From assembly GCA_963779515.1 (NCBI GenBank), contig CAVZYN010000018.1:248001-312000 (forward strand): a stretch of DNA of 64,000 bases, read 5' to 3'. This document shows positions 17,581 through 26,899 of this stretch, piece after piece (position 1 is the stretch's first letter; every line of letters starts with the position of its first letter). The notes under the pieces were generated by a model. The model made no database searches, was not told the DNA's origin, and saw nothing but the letters and a program-made list of their open reading frames with translations. The DNA comes from CAVZYN01 sp963779515 (lineage in GTDB: Bacteria; Pseudomonadota; Alphaproteobacteria; Rhizobiales; Hyphomicrobiaceae). Both the position numbers and the translations under genes were made by a program.

Positions 17581-18447
17581 TTACGACGTCAGCGCGCCGC
17601 CGGTCATGCCTTGGACCATGTATTTCTGCAGGAAGATGAAGGCGACGACCAGCGGCAGGCTCGCCAGCACCGAAAACGCCATCATGGTGTTCCAGTCGGT
17701 AACGAACTCGGCGAGCAGGCTGTAGATCGCAATGGTGAGCACCCGCTTTTCCCAGGACTCGATCAGCACGACGGCAAACAGGAACTCGTTCCATGCCAGC
17801 AAAAACGTATAGAGGCCCGCGCCGATAAATGCTGGATACGACATCGGCAGCAGAATGCGATATATCGCTCCGGGGCGCGTGCAGCCGTCGACCATGGCGG
17901 CCTCCTCCATATCCCGCGGAATATTGAGGAAGTAGCTGCGCAACATCAAAATGCAGAACGGCAGCGTAAAGGTCAGATAGGTGATGATCAGCGCGGTCAG
18001 GCTGTCATAGAGCCCAAGTGTGATGAAGATCCGGAAGTAAGGAATGCACAGCAACACCAGCGGGAACATCTGCGTGGTGATCAGGAACATCAGGACTGCG
18101 CGATGGCCGATGAACTTGAAGCGCGCCAGGGCGTACGCCGCCATCGATCCCAGTGTGAGTGAAAGAATGGTCACCACCAACGCGACGAAGCAGGTGTTGG
18201 CGAACACGTAGAGATACTTCGTGTTTGCAAAGATCTTCTTGTACCCCTCCAGCGTGAAGACTTGCGGCAACCAGTCCGGCGGAATCTTCATGACCTCGAC
18301 ATTGGGGCGAACCGAGACGCTCATCATCCACGCGATCGGAAAGCACATGATGACAATAGCGAGGACCAGCAGCCCGTAAATCGCGATGTTGAGCAGACGG
18401 CGGCGCCCCTCGATCCCCAAGCCGCGTTGCATCGCAATATCACTCAT
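17581..18447 (-). CDS. Carbohydrate ABC transporter permease (CUT1, MalG/UgpE type)
   Basis: Inner-membrane permease of 288 residues with six predicted helices. The EAA loop that contacts the ATPase is visible as EEAAMVDGCTRPGAIYRILLP near residue 190. The N-terminal domain and YFLNIPRDMEEAA segment are typical of MalG-like CUT1 permeases. It is the last gene of a minus-strand run of aldolase, binding protein and two permeases, 15 bases after its partner permease. No ATPase gene lies in the cluster, so this transporter must share an MsmX/UgpC-type ATPase encoded elsewhere. Confidence 0.9.
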   Translation of the reverse strand: MSDIAMQRGLGIEGRRRLLNIAIYGLLVLAIVIMCFPIAWMMSVSVRPNVEVMKIPPDWLPQVFTLEGYKKIFANTKYLYVFANTCFVALVVTILSLTLGSMAAYALARFKFIGHRAVLMFLITTQMFPLVLLCIPYFRIFITLGLYDSLTALIITYLTFTLPFCILMLRSYFLNIPRDMEEAAMVDGCTRPGAIYRILLPMSYPAFIGAGLYTFLLAWNEFLFAVVLIESWEKRVLTIAIYSLLAEFVTDWNTMMAFSVLASLPLVVAFIFLQKYMVQGMTGGALTS

Positions 18448-18462
18448 GGTGCGGGGCCCGGT

Positions 18463-19353
18463 TCAGTTGAGGGTGCTCATGGCGCGTCGCACATAGACGC
18501 CGCTGACGATGAAAAGCACGATAAACATGACAACAGCCTCCGCTGAGGCGTAGCCGAACTTGAGCTTCTGGAAGCCGTCGAAATAAATTGCCGTCGCAAG
18601 AACCTCGGACGAGTTGGTTGGCCCGCCGCCGGTCATGATGAAGACGGGATCGAACGCCCGGAACGTCCAAATCGAATCGAGCAGCACGATTGTCGCGATC
18701 ACGCTTCGCAGCTGCGGCAGTGTCACGTACCGGAATTGCTCGAACAGCGTCGCGCCGTCGATTTCGGCCGCCTCGTAGAGCTGGAGCGGAATGGCCTGCA
18801 GTCCCGCCAGCAGCATCACCATGAAGAACGGAAACGCGCGCCACACATTCATGGCCGTCACCGATGCGAGCGATGTCGCCGGGTCGCCGAGCCAGGCGAT
18901 GTTGGCGTTCTGATCGACAATGCCGAGGTTGGCGAGAAGCGCGTTGACCACACCCAACGGCGCCAGCATCAACACCCAGATCATGCCAGCAACCGTTGGC
19001 GCCAGCAGCCACGGCACGATCAGAATGCCGCGCGCCAGCGAGCGAAACCGGCGATTGATCTCGGCATTGAGCAATAGGGCCAGCGCCAGCCCGATCACCA
19101 GATGCATCACAACGCTGCCGACCGTGAACAGCACCGTCTGAAGAAACGACTTCCAGAACAGTGGATCGTTGATCAGCGTCGCATAGTTGCTCAACCCAAC
19201 CCATGTCTCCCGGGTCAGGTTGCTGTCATAAAAGCTCAGGCGGATGACGTAGAAGAGGGGATAGAGGAGCAATGCAAACAGGACCAGCAGCGACGGCCAC
19301 AGAAACGAGTACGCCAGGATCTCGTCTCGGTACCTGTTACGGAAGGTGTTCAT
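18463..19353 (-). CDS. Carbohydrate ABC transporter permease (CUT1, MalF/UgpA type)
   Basis: Inner-membrane permease of 296 residues with six helices, starting MNTFRNRYRDEI before the first helix. The EAA loop reads YEAAEIDGATLFEQFRYVTLPQ near residue 200, typical of CUT1 permeases. It forms a heterodimer with the MalG-type permease encoded 15 bases downstream. ATG at 19353 agrees with the family length; upstream in-frame starts would add about 47 non-conserved residues. Confidence 0.89.
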   Translation of the reverse strand: MNTFRNRYRDEILAYSFLWPSLLVLFALLLYPLFYVIRLSFYDSNLTRETWVGLSNYATLINDPLFWKSFLQTVLFTVGSVVMHLVIGLALALLLNAEINRRFRSLARGILIVPWLLAPTVAGMIWVLMLAPLGVVNALLANLGIVDQNANIAWLGDPATSLASVTAMNVWRAFPFFMVMLLAGLQAIPLQLYEAAEIDGATLFEQFRYVTLPQLRSVIATIVLLDSIWTFRAFDPVFIMTGGGPTNSSEVLATAIYFDGFQKLKFGYASAEAVVMFIVLFIVSGVYVRRAMSTLN

Positions 19354-19444
19354 CGGCCCAACCAAGGTCAGGGCCAACCCCTGCCATCCAGGGATTGGCC
19401 CAAAAGTGACAATGGCGCGGATCGAACCGCGCCCGTTTGCAAGG

Positions 19445-20731
19445 CTACTGCTTCGCCGCCGCGAACACTTTGTTCCACTCGGCCGCCGCATCATCCAGCG
19501 CTTGCTTGGCGGGCTTCTTACCTTGCAGCACGTTCTGCACCTCGGTGGTCATGATCTTGTTCATCTGCACCGCGTTCGGCATGCCAAGGAACGGCGACTG
19601 CGCATTCGGCCGGTCCATCTGCTGCACGAAAGCCTGGAACAGTTTCTTCTCCTTGAACCAGTCCTGACCGGCAACGTCCTTACGGGCTGGGAACGCGCCT
19701 GTACCCTTAGACCACATTTCGATGCCGGCGGCCCCGGAGATCCAACGCATGAACTTCCAGGTCGCTTCCTTGTTCTGCGCCTGCGCCGTCATCGTATTCA
19801 TGCCGCCGCGCACCATCGTACCGCTCGTGACATTGGTCGGCAGCGGTGCGATGTCGTACTCGAGAGCTGGATTGAGTTGCTTCTGGATTGAAATCCCCCA
19901 CGGCCCTTCGAACATCATGGCGATATTGCCTGCGGCGAAGTTGGCGCGCTTTTCCTTCTCGCCGTTGCTCAGAACACCCGGCGCCGCGATTTTATCCTTA
20001 TTGACGCGATCGACATACCACTCGATCGCCTTCACGCCTTCGGGACTGTTGAAGACAGCCTTGTTCGTCGCCGGGTCGATGATCTGCCCGCCCGCTTGAA
20101 GAATGAGCGGATAGATGTCGTACGTCATGTTGGTCGGCGGTTCGGTGCCAAGTGTGGCGGTGGTGGCGAAGATCTTCTTATCGGGATTGGTAACCTTGCG
20201 CGCGATCTCCGCGTACTCGTCCCAAGTCTTCGGCGGCCCGGCGATGCCGGCATCCTTGAAGATCTTAGTGTTGTAGAACAGCGTAATCGCACCGCTCTCG
20301 ATCGGCAGATAGTACTGTTTTCCGCGCCATTTCTGGTGGAAGGTCGACGGGATGTTGTCGAAAAACGCCTTCGGTTCCTTGGCAATGAATTCGTCCAGCG
20401 GATGGATCATGCCAAGATCGGCGAACTCGGCAATCCAATCCACTTGAACCATGAGAACATCGGCAAGCTTCTTGGCCTGATGTTGTACAATTGCGCGGTC
20501 ATGGAACCCTTGGAATGGCGAATCCACTAGCACGAGTTTGATCTCGGGATGCGCCTTCTCGAACGCGGCCTTCACCTCGGTCATGAACTTCTCGCCGACC
20601 TCGGTGGTTTTCCACTGCGCCCAACGGACCTCGGTCTGACCTTGTGCCAACGCAAATGTCGGCAGCGCCAGCGCCATCGCGAACGAGATCGCTGTGCGCT
20701 TCGAAACGACTCTAGACAATAAGTTTCGCAT
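19445..20731 (-). CDS. Extracellular solute-binding protein family 1 (sugar ABC transporter)
   Basis: Periplasmic binding protein of 428 residues for the CUT1 permeases that follow. The signal peptide has a basic start (MRNLLSRVVSKR), a hydrophobic core and a cleavage site near FALAQG. Family-1 features include VLMVQVDWIAEFADLGMIHPLDEFI near 95, LFYNTKIFKDAG near 155 and AGNIAMMFEGPWGI near 290. GAGGAG lies seven bases before the ATG, which makes this start much better than any further upstream. The likely ligand is a sugar or glycerol-phosphate-type compound, as suggested by the aldolase and sugar kinase next to it. Confidence 0.9.
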   Translation of the reverse strand: MRNLLSRVVSKRTAISFAMALALPTFALAQGQTEVRWAQWKTTEVGEKFMTEVKAAFEKAHPEIKLVLVDSPFQGFHDRAIVQHQAKKLADVLMVQVDWIAEFADLGMIHPLDEFIAKEPKAFFDNIPSTFHQKWRGKQYYLPIESGAITLFYNTKIFKDAGIAGPPKTWDEYAEIARKVTNPDKKIFATTATLGTEPPTNMTYDIYPLILQAGGQIIDPATNKAVFNSPEGVKAIEWYVDRVNKDKIAAPGVLSNGEKEKRANFAAGNIAMMFEGPWGISIQKQLNPALEYDIAPLPTNVTSGTMVRGGMNTMTAQAQNKEATWKFMRWISGAAGIEMWSKGTGAFPARKDVAGQDWFKEKKLFQAFVQQMDRPNAQSPFLGMPNAVQMNKIMTTEVQNVLQGKKPAKQALDDAAAEWNKVFAAAKQ

Positions 20732-20756
20732 GCTAGCTCTCCTCGGGTTTCCTGAC

Positions 20757-20782
20757 GCCGGCTGCAAATGCGCCGGCTTTTT
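20757..20782. other. GC-rich hairpin between aldolase and sugar-binding-protein genes
   Basis: Two copies of the self-complementary hexamer GCCGGC (20758-20763 and 20772-20777) can pair across a short loop; on the plus strand they are followed by five T. On the minus strand, which carries the genes, the structure lies in the 107-base leader of the binding-protein gene. There it could stabilise the downstream transcript, a common arrangement before highly expressed binding proteins. No plus-strand gene precedes it, so a terminator role on that strand is doubtful. Confidence 0.4.
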
Positions 20783-20838
20783 GTTATTGGACAACGCCTC
20801 GTCGATGAGTGGCGCCGCCAGCCTCATGTCAGTCAGCA

Positions 20839-22242
20839 TCAATTCAGAATGCGCAATGCTGCCTCCGGTATCGGTACCGCGACTTTGATCGGCTTGGTAT
20901 GCTCGGCGACGAGCGTCCGCGTGTTGCCGACATTCATCCACGTAAACATGTCTTTGAACATGGCCTGCAACGACCGCATGATGTCGGCCTGGATCGGTTC
21001 CGGCAGGTCCCAGAACCGCTTCTTCATGATCTTCCAGGACTTCTTGCGGACGTTGTAGAGGAACTGCTGATCCGTCTCTCCGGGCGCCCGCTCCGATGCA
21101 TGGTTCTTGAACACATAGGCGCGGATCTCGTCCTTGACGGCTTGCGGCAGGCTCGGGTGATCGAAGATCAGATTGTTGAAGCCGAGCGCCAGGTGCACCT
21201 CGATCGCGCCTGCTCCGGGTAGTTTCGCAAGCTGGTGCCCGGGCAATGTCGAGGCGCCGTGCTGCACTGCGCCCGCCATTCGGAAGTCCTTGCGGCAGAT
21301 ATCGGTGATCGCCTTAAGCGTGCCGTAGTCCACGTTGACGGGCGCGAGCGTGCCGTCGGGCAGCACCTTGCCGCCGTGATACGTGCCCGAGTTGACGCTG
21401 ATCTTGCTGACGCCCGGCATGTCCTTGCCCGCAACGCCAAACAACGCCTTGGGGTAGGTCGCCATGAATGCTCTGAGCTCTTCGGGCGTGGTGTTGTGAT
21501 GGCCGACCTCGCCGATCTCGGCGCCGAGCGAGATGGTCACGCCCTTGGGCTCGAGACTGCGCACGAAGCGCGTGAAGTCTGCGGTGATTTCAGCATTGAG
21601 ACGCTGTTGGTCCTCGACTGTCGGCAACGAGAGATCAACGACCGTCGAGGCATCGATGTCGATGTTGAAGAACCCGGCCGCGATCTGCTCGCGCATGATG
21701 CGCTCAAGCCGCTCCGTCTCGGCGAACTTGTCTTTCTTGTAGGCGGCTGCATTCACTTGATCGTGGTCGGCCTGCAGGAAGACCGGGCCGATGTGGCCTT
21801 CGCGCAATGCCGCTGCGAGCACGCCAGCCGTGTATTCGGCCGGCGGCTGCACGGCGTAGATCGCCTCGCCCACGGCCTGTTCGAAGATCAGCAGATGCGC
21901 GTCCACCTCTTTCGCCGCCCGGAACACCGCCCTGCACGTCTGATACGTCCACCCGCGCAGGTTCATGGCGGGGACGGTCTTGTCCGTCCACGTGCCGTCA
22001 GCGCAGGCGACGTAGAGATCTTGAATCGACGAAGGAATGATGCCGGCTGCGTGTGCTGCCTCGCGAATGGCCCAGATCGCGACCTGCCGGGTATCGATGT
22101 CGGCGAGCAAGGCTGCGCGCGCCCAACGATCGATCATGTCGTCAGGCGGACGCTTGCTCTTGGCGAACGAGGGCCGGCCGCCCTCGACCACGACATTGAT
22201 GGCCTTGAGATCAGCAGCCAGCGCGGCGAGTGACGTCTCCAT
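20839..22242 (-). CDS. Class II fructose/tagatose-bisphosphate aldolase family protein
   Basis: A zinc-dependent class II aldolase fold in a long, 467-residue version. Visible landmarks are the zinc and catalytic His-Asp region FLQADHDQVN near residue 158, GAEIGEVGHHNTT near 245, VNSGTYHGG near 288 and AVQHGASTLPGH near 330. The C-terminal 100 residues are basic and aromatic-rich and exceed the usual 280-350-residue aldolases. The ATG at 22242 has GAGAGG eight bases upstream. It heads the sugar ABC genes and diverges from a PfkB-type kinase, which together suggest phosphorylation and retro-aldol cleavage of an imported sugar. The exact sugar is unknown. Confidence 0.78.
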   Translation of the reverse strand: METSLAALAADLKAINVVVEGGRPSFAKSKRPPDDMIDRWARAALLADIDTRQVAIWAIREAAHAAGIIPSSIQDLYVACADGTWTDKTVPAMNLRGWTYQTCRAVFRAAKEVDAHLLIFEQAVGEAIYAVQPPAEYTAGVLAAALREGHIGPVFLQADHDQVNAAAYKKDKFAETERLERIMREQIAAGFFNIDIDASTVVDLSLPTVEDQQRLNAEITADFTRFVRSLEPKGVTISLGAEIGEVGHHNTTPEELRAFMATYPKALFGVAGKDMPGVSKISVNSGTYHGGKVLPDGTLAPVNVDYGTLKAITDICRKDFRMAGAVQHGASTLPGHQLAKLPGAGAIEVHLALGFNNLIFDHPSLPQAVKDEIRAYVFKNHASERAPGETDQQFLYNVRKKSWKIMKKRFWDLPEPIQADIMRSLQAMFKDMFTWMNVGNTRTLVAEHTKPIKVAVPIPEAALRILN

Positions 22243-22560
22243 CAATCAGACCTCTCTGGAGTGTCGGAGCAAGTGTGGCGATCGCGTGAGAAAAGCCCGC
22301 CGAGTGACGCCTCGGCGCGCGCTGAAATGACTAAACGCGCCCGACAAGGCCCGACGCCGTTTACGGCGAAAACCGCGATTGCGCTCGAGTGACCCATGCT
22401 CAACACCGTATCGGCCATAGCAAGGAACTCCCCGAGTTCTTCGGGTGGGTTGCAGGCATGATGCACGTAAACAGGCGGTTCGCAACTCGCCAGCTCGTCT
22501 CAGCGCGCATAGTATCCCCTCGTTTGGACGTAGTCGCAGCAATCTCGAGAGGGGCGGTCC
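22243..22560. promoter_or_regulatory. Divergent intergenic region between aldolase and sugar kinase
   Basis: This 318-base gap must hold the promoters of the aldolase/ABC operon (minus) and of the kinase gene (plus). I find no convincing -35/-10 pair, no long inverted repeat that would mark a LacI-type operator, and no small ORF with a good ribosome-binding site. The only clear signal is GAGAGGGG just before the kinase ATG. No regulator gene is adjacent. Confidence 0.4.
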
Positions 22561-23487
22561 ATGCCGCCGGCAAGTGACATGACGGCTGAGAAGATCGTGT
22601 GTGTCGGCGCCATCGTACGCGACGACGTTTATCATGTCGAAACGCTGCCGGCCGCGGGCATCAAGATTGCCGCCTCGCGCTACGAGAGCCGTTTCGGCGG
22701 TCCCGCCGCGACCGCGGCCGTGGCCATCGCCAACTTGCACGGTGTTGCGGCTTATTGGGGCCGCGTCGGCGCCGATGCGGCCGGTGACGCCGCACTCAGC
22801 GCGCTTAGGCATCATGGCGTGGACTGCAAGGGCGTCGCCGTTGTGCAGGGTGGGCAAACGCGCTGCGCCGTCGTCCTGGTCGACAAGAATGGCGAGCGCT
22901 GCATCGTTGCGTATCGCAAAGGACTGCCGGAAGATGCGGCACTCTTGCCAATCGACCCCTTCGATGGCGTGGGCGTGGTCCTGGCCGACAGCCGTTGGCC
23001 CGAGGGCGCCGAGGCGGTGCTCGATCGTGCCCGCGCCAAGGGCGTGATCTCCGTTGATCGACGCGGATGGAGGGCGCGACTGCGCAGACGCAGCGGCTCG
23101 TCGAGAGAGCCGATCATATCGTCTTCTCGGCCGAGGGCTTGCGCGAATTTGCCGGCGACGGCGATCCAGCCGATCAACTGCGAAAATGTGCAGCAGCACT
23201 CCCGGCCTCAAAGGTGATCGCGGTCACACGCGGCTCTGCCGGAAGTTTGTGGGTGCTTAATGGCGTGCTGACATCCGTGCCCGCCTTTCAGGTCCAAGTC
23301 GCCGACACGACCGGTTGTGGCGATGTGTTTCACGGCGCCTACGCGCTGGGGCTGGCGGAAAGGCTGGCGCCGCTTGACGCCGCGCGCTTTGCCTCAGCAG
23401 TCGCCGCGATCAAGGCAGAGCGCGGACGCGGTTGGGACGGCATGCCCGACCGCCAGTCCAGTCACCGCAATACTTGCGGCAGGTTGA
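22561..23487 (+). pseudogene. PfkB-family sugar kinase, three frameshifts
   Basis: Ribokinase/PfkB-fold sugar kinase. The first frame gives FGGPAATAAVAIA near residue 50 and VVLADSRWPEGA near 140. The reading frame then advances by one base near 23056 (IDADGGR continues in the new frame), again near 23081 (AQTQRLVERADHIVFS), and again near 23445 in a CCC run (TASPVTAILAAG, then stop at 23485). With three single bases removed the protein is about 307 residues, the normal size, with the ATP/anion motif DTTGCGDVFHGAYA intact. GGPAATAAVA and VLADxRWxxGA are also found in the YihV (sulfofructose kinase) subgroup. As every break is a +1 shift and no residue is lost, sequence error is more likely than decay. 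Confidence 0.78.
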
Positions 23488-23525
23488 ATTTGGGAGGTCT
23501 CCGTCGAGGTGGCCGCCGAGACTGT

Positions 23526-24303
23526 TCAGACCCTTGCCCCTTCGTACCCAGTCGTCGCGTGATGCCATGCGAGCAGACGCCTATCGGCAAGCAACAGAAA
23601 CCGGTTGACCACCCAGCCGAGCACGGCCACGACCAGAATGCCAGCGAGCCCATTGGCGATCTGAAACCGCTCCTGGGCATGCAGAATGTAGAGACCGATC
23701 CCGTCGGTAGACATCAGCATTTCGGCCGTTACCGCCACCAGAAGGGCGCTGGCAATTGCAAGTCGCAACCCAGTAAACAACACCGGCAGCACCGCGCGCA
23801 GATCAATCTCGAAGCGCTGTTCGAACAGCGTCAAGCCGCAGAGCACGGGCGACCGTCGCGTACATGGGATGAATGCCACGGACGCCGTCGATGGCATGGA
23901 TCAGGATCGGGAAGGCCGCCGCATACGTGATCACGGAAATCTTGGCACCGTCGCCGATGCCAGCGAACAGCATCACGACAGGAATGATCGCGATCGGCGG
24001 CAGGGGCCGCACCAGATCGATCACAGGTTCAAAGATGCTGGCCAGCATCCGGCTCCGCCCGATGACGATGCCGAGCGGCGCCATCGTCACGACAGCCAAT
24101 GTGAATCCGATGCTCGCGCGCCGCAGCGTCTGCAATACATGTGATGTGATCTCCGGAGCGTTCGTTGTCATTGCCAATACCACCGCGGTGAGGGGCGGAA
24201 AATTCACCGATCCTGTCAGTCGCGGCAGAAATTCCCAGGCGCCAAGCAGCAGCGCGATCAACACCAGCGGCGGCCAGTCGAAGTGCTTCGCTCCCATGGT
24301 CAT
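23526..24303 (-). pseudogene. Nitrate/sulfonate/taurine-type ABC permease (second), frameshifted
   Basis: BPD_transp_1 permease of the SsuC/TauC type. The first frame (from 24303) covers the N-terminus to AAAFPILIHAIDGVRGIHPMYATVARALRL. Coding resumes one base later near 23832 with TLFEQRFEIDLRAVLP and continues through GLRLAIASALLVAVTAEML to the stop at 23526. Removing one base gives about 258 residues, normal for the family; the shift falls in the ATPase-contact loop. The start ATG overlaps the stop of the first permease (ATGA). It is the last gene of the aminotransferase/deacetylase operon. Confidence 0.8.
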
Positions 24304-25067
24304 GCCGCCTGGTTAGCGATCGTCATCGTCTCGTGCCAGCCGACAAAAAAGCCACGTGCCGTGACGACGATCTGGTTGATGACGAGGCCAAGACCCATGA
24401 CGGCGACCAGACCAACGAACGTATCGGGGATGCGCAACGAAAACGCCGCCGACGACATCAGGTAGCCGAGCCCATCGCGGCCCGCGAGCATCTCCGCCGC
24501 AATGGCCGCGATCAAGGCGATAGCCGCGGCGAGGCGAATGCCGATGAACGTTTCGGGAAGTGCGGCAGGTAGCTGCACGCGCAGCAGCCGTACCCAGCCG
24601 TCAAAGCCATAGATCCGCGCCGTTGCAAGCTGCTGGTTCGGCAACGCATTGAGCGCTGCGAACGCATTCAGATAAATCGGCCAGAAACACGTGAAGACGA
24701 GGATGAAAGCATAGAGTTTCCACCCGAGGCCCAGAAAGAAGATGCTGATCGGCGTGATCGCGGCCGGCGGCAGCGAACGGAACAGATCCGCGATCGGCGT
24801 GAAGGCGCGGCCAACCAGCTTATAGCGCGTCGCCACCAGCGCGAGACCAATGCCGAGAACCACCGCCCCGGCAAGGCCAGCAACCGCACGCGCAAACGTG
24901 ACGCCGATGGCTGGCAAAAGCTCGCCCCGACGCGTCAAGTCTCGCGTCGCGTCCAAGACCTCCAGCGGGGCTGGAAAGTATGCTCGCGGCACGACCCCAC
25001 TGATGACCACAAGCTGCCACGCAGCAAGCAGAACGACAGTGCCAAGGAGCGGGCGCAGCGCGAGCAT
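24300..25067 (-). CDS. Nitrate/sulfonate/taurine-type ABC transporter permease (first)
   Basis: SsuC/TauC-type permease of 255 residues with about six helices and the contact loop ALNALPNQQLATARIYGFDGWVRLLRVQLPAALPE near 140, followed by GIRLAAAIALIAAIAAEML. The chosen start MLALRPLLG at 25067 is in the correct place for the family. The reading frame runs open further upstream into the binding-protein region only because that gene carries a frameshift, so the apparent 593-residue fusion is not real. The Shine-Dalgarno signal is weak. The stop overlaps the ATG of the second permease. Confidence 0.83.
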   Translation of the reverse strand: MLALRPLLGTVVLLAAWQLVVISGVVPRAYFPAPLEVLDATRDLTRRGELLPAIGVTFARAVAGLAGAVVLGIGLALVATRYKLVGRAFTPIADLFRSLPPAAITPISIFFLGLGWKLYAFILVFTCFWPIYLNAFAALNALPNQQLATARIYGFDGWVRLLRVQLPAALPETFIGIRLAAAIALIAAIAAEMLAGRDGLGYLMSSAAFSLRIPDTFVGLVAVMGLGLVINQIVVTARGFFVGWHETMTIANQAA

Positions 25068-25126
25068 CACGCAATCCAAGCAGTGAGTTGGGTCAAAGTC
25101 TCGTGCGACCCAACGCCGGGCCCCCA

Positions 25127-26081
25127 CTATTGCAGAACCAGATCTTCGGTCTTGAACTCCGGCTTCAGCATGCCGGTCTTCTTCATCGCCGCGATGATCG
25201 GCTCGAAGTCGGCCGCCGACAGCGATGATCTGCGAAACGTAGTCGAGCTTCACCCGATCCACGAGGCTCTTGGGAAAGCGGAATTCCTGGTCCAGGATCT
25301 TCTCGACCGTGGCGCGGTCCTTGGCCAGTTCCTGCCAGCCCTTGAGCATGGCTTTCTTGATGCCCTCGATGGCCTTGGCATTGGCGGCAAGCCACGTCTC
25401 GTTGGCAAAGATCCCATCGACCGTGTAGCGCTCGGGATGCTCCGCGAGATAGCCCTTGGCGAGTGTCACGGGCTTGATCGGTGAGGCCTGCACTGCCGTT
25501 GTAAACGGCTCGATGATGCACGCGGCATCGGCATTGCCGACGTCCAGCGCGGCCTGCATCTGCGGGAACGGTTGATGCAGCGGCGTAATCTGGCTCCACT
25601 GCATGCCGTTCTTGCCGAGCCACTCGCGCACCGAGAGTTCGCACAGACCGCCCGGTGGCCCGAGAATGACCTTCTTGCCGGCCAGCCCCTTGATGTCCTT
25701 GATGCCGGACTTCTCGCTGGCGAGGATCGTGCCCCAGAGTTCGCCCTTCTTGAAATCCTCGCGTTCCATGCCGACGAAGAATCGATAGTTCTGCCCGGCC
25801 TGCCGCGCAATGGCGATCGGCGTCGGTGCAGCATAGCCGATGTCGGCGGATCCACCGGCGATGGCCGCTGCGACCGCCGGGCCGCCCGGCACCGCGATCA
25901 ATTCGATGTCGAGACCTTCGGCCTTGAAGTACCCCTTCTCTTGCGCGAAGAAGAACGGGATCAGCGTGGTCGATTTCAGATACGCGAAGCGGATCTTCTG
26001 CTGCGCCTGCGCCACCGGTGCAGCCGTTAGAGTGGCGGCCGCGACGACCGACATTGCGATCCACGTTTTGAGACGTTTCAT
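25127..26081 (-). pseudogene. NMT1/TauA-type ABC substrate-binding protein, frameshifted at 3' end
   Basis: Periplasmic binding protein of the NMT1/TauA/SsuA group: signal peptide to APVAQA, then IPFFFAQEKGYFKAEGLDIEL near 40 and GGSADIGYAAPTPIAIARQ near 75. The frame is normal to VKLDYVSQIIA. It then advances by one base near 25213-25217, after which SAADFEPIIAAMKKTGMLKPEF completes the protein, with TAG at 25127. The repaired length is about 317 residues, which is typical. GAGGAG lies seven bases before the ATG at 26081. It probably binds a small amine, amide or sulfonate; the neighbouring deacetylase and aminotransferase favour an N-acylated amine. Confidence 0.82.
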
Positions 26082-26095
26082 GGGTTGCTCCTCAT

Positions 26096-26899
26096 TTAGT
26101 GTTGCGGGTGTGTGGCTTTCGGCATCGACCTGATCATGTTCATCAGATCGGCGCGCAAGTGCAAGTAATCGGGGTCGGCACGTGTCGTGATTTGGTCGCG
26201 CGGCTTGGGCAGCATGACCGCAAACTCGTGTACGACGCGGGTTGGGCGCTGCGAAAGCACGACGATCCGGTCGGCCAGGTAGACTGCTTCATCCACATCG
26301 TGCGTGACAAGCAGGCAGGTCTTGCCAAAGCGGCGCGCGAGGTCGAGCAGCAGGTCCTGGATTTCGTTGCGCGTTTGCGCATCGACGGCGGCAAGTGGTT
26401 CGTCCAGCAACAAGAGTCGGGCTTCCGAGGCAAGCGCGCGGGCAATGGCAACGCGCTGCTGCATGCCGCCTGAGACCTGCCAGGGATAGTGACTTTCAAA
26501 GCCCTTCAGCCCGACCACGCCAAGGATATCCATGGCGACGGCGTGCTTCTCAGTCTTGCTCTTGTGGCCGAGCCGCTTCATGCCGAACAGCACGTTATCG
26601 ACGTTCCTGAGCCATGGCATGAGCGAGCGGCTATAGTCTTGGAATACGACCGCGACGCCCTCCGGCGGCTCGGTGACAGGGCGGTCCTCGAAGGTGATCC
26701 GGCCGCGATCGACAGCAAGCAGTCCCGCGAGCGTCATCAGCAATGTCGTCTTGCCGCAACCCGAGGGACCAACGATGGAGAGAAACTCTCCGTTGCGGAC
26801 AGTGAGATCGAGATCGCCGATCACACCCACCCGGCCGAACGCCTTGGATACGCCCTCGACCTTGAGCACGTCGATCGCGGGTGCGCCACCATCTCTCAT
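26096..26899 (-). CDS. Nitrate/sulfonate/taurine-type ABC transporter ATP-binding protein
   Basis: ABC ATPase of the SsuB/TauB group, 267 residues. Walker A is GPSGCGKTTLL near residue 45, the Q-loop VFQDYSRSLMPWLRN near 90, the ABC signature VSGGMQQRVAIARALA near 140, Walker B LLLLDEPLAAVD near 162 and the switch His in LVTHDVDEA near 195. It energises the two permeases encoded downstream. Its start codon overlaps the stop of the deacetylase gene (TGATG), and the binding-protein gene begins 14 bases after its end. Confidence 0.92.
   Translation of the reverse strand: MRDGGAPAIDVLKVEGVSKAFGRVGVIGDLDLTVRNGEFLSIVGPSGCGKTTLLMTLAGLLAVDRGRITFEDRPVTEPPEGVAVVFQDYSRSLMPWLRNVDNVLFGMKRLGHKSKTEKHAVAMDILGVVGLKGFESHYPWQVSGGMQQRVAIARALASEARLLLLDEPLAAVDAQTRNEIQDLLLDLARRFGKTCLLVTHDVDEAVYLADRIVVLSQRPTRVVHEFAVMLPKPRDQITTRADPDYLHLRADLMNMIRSMPKATHPQH

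Noticed and set aside
20757..20782. Plus-strand intrinsic terminator (hairpin plus five T)
   Set aside because: No plus-strand gene ends upstream; all genes here are on the minus strand, so it is listed only as a hairpin in an intergenic leader.
21235..22233. 332-codon open frame on the plus strand opposite the aldolase gene
   Set aside because: Composition is that of a complementary frame (Arg/His/Gly-rich), and the aldolase motifs lie on the other strand.
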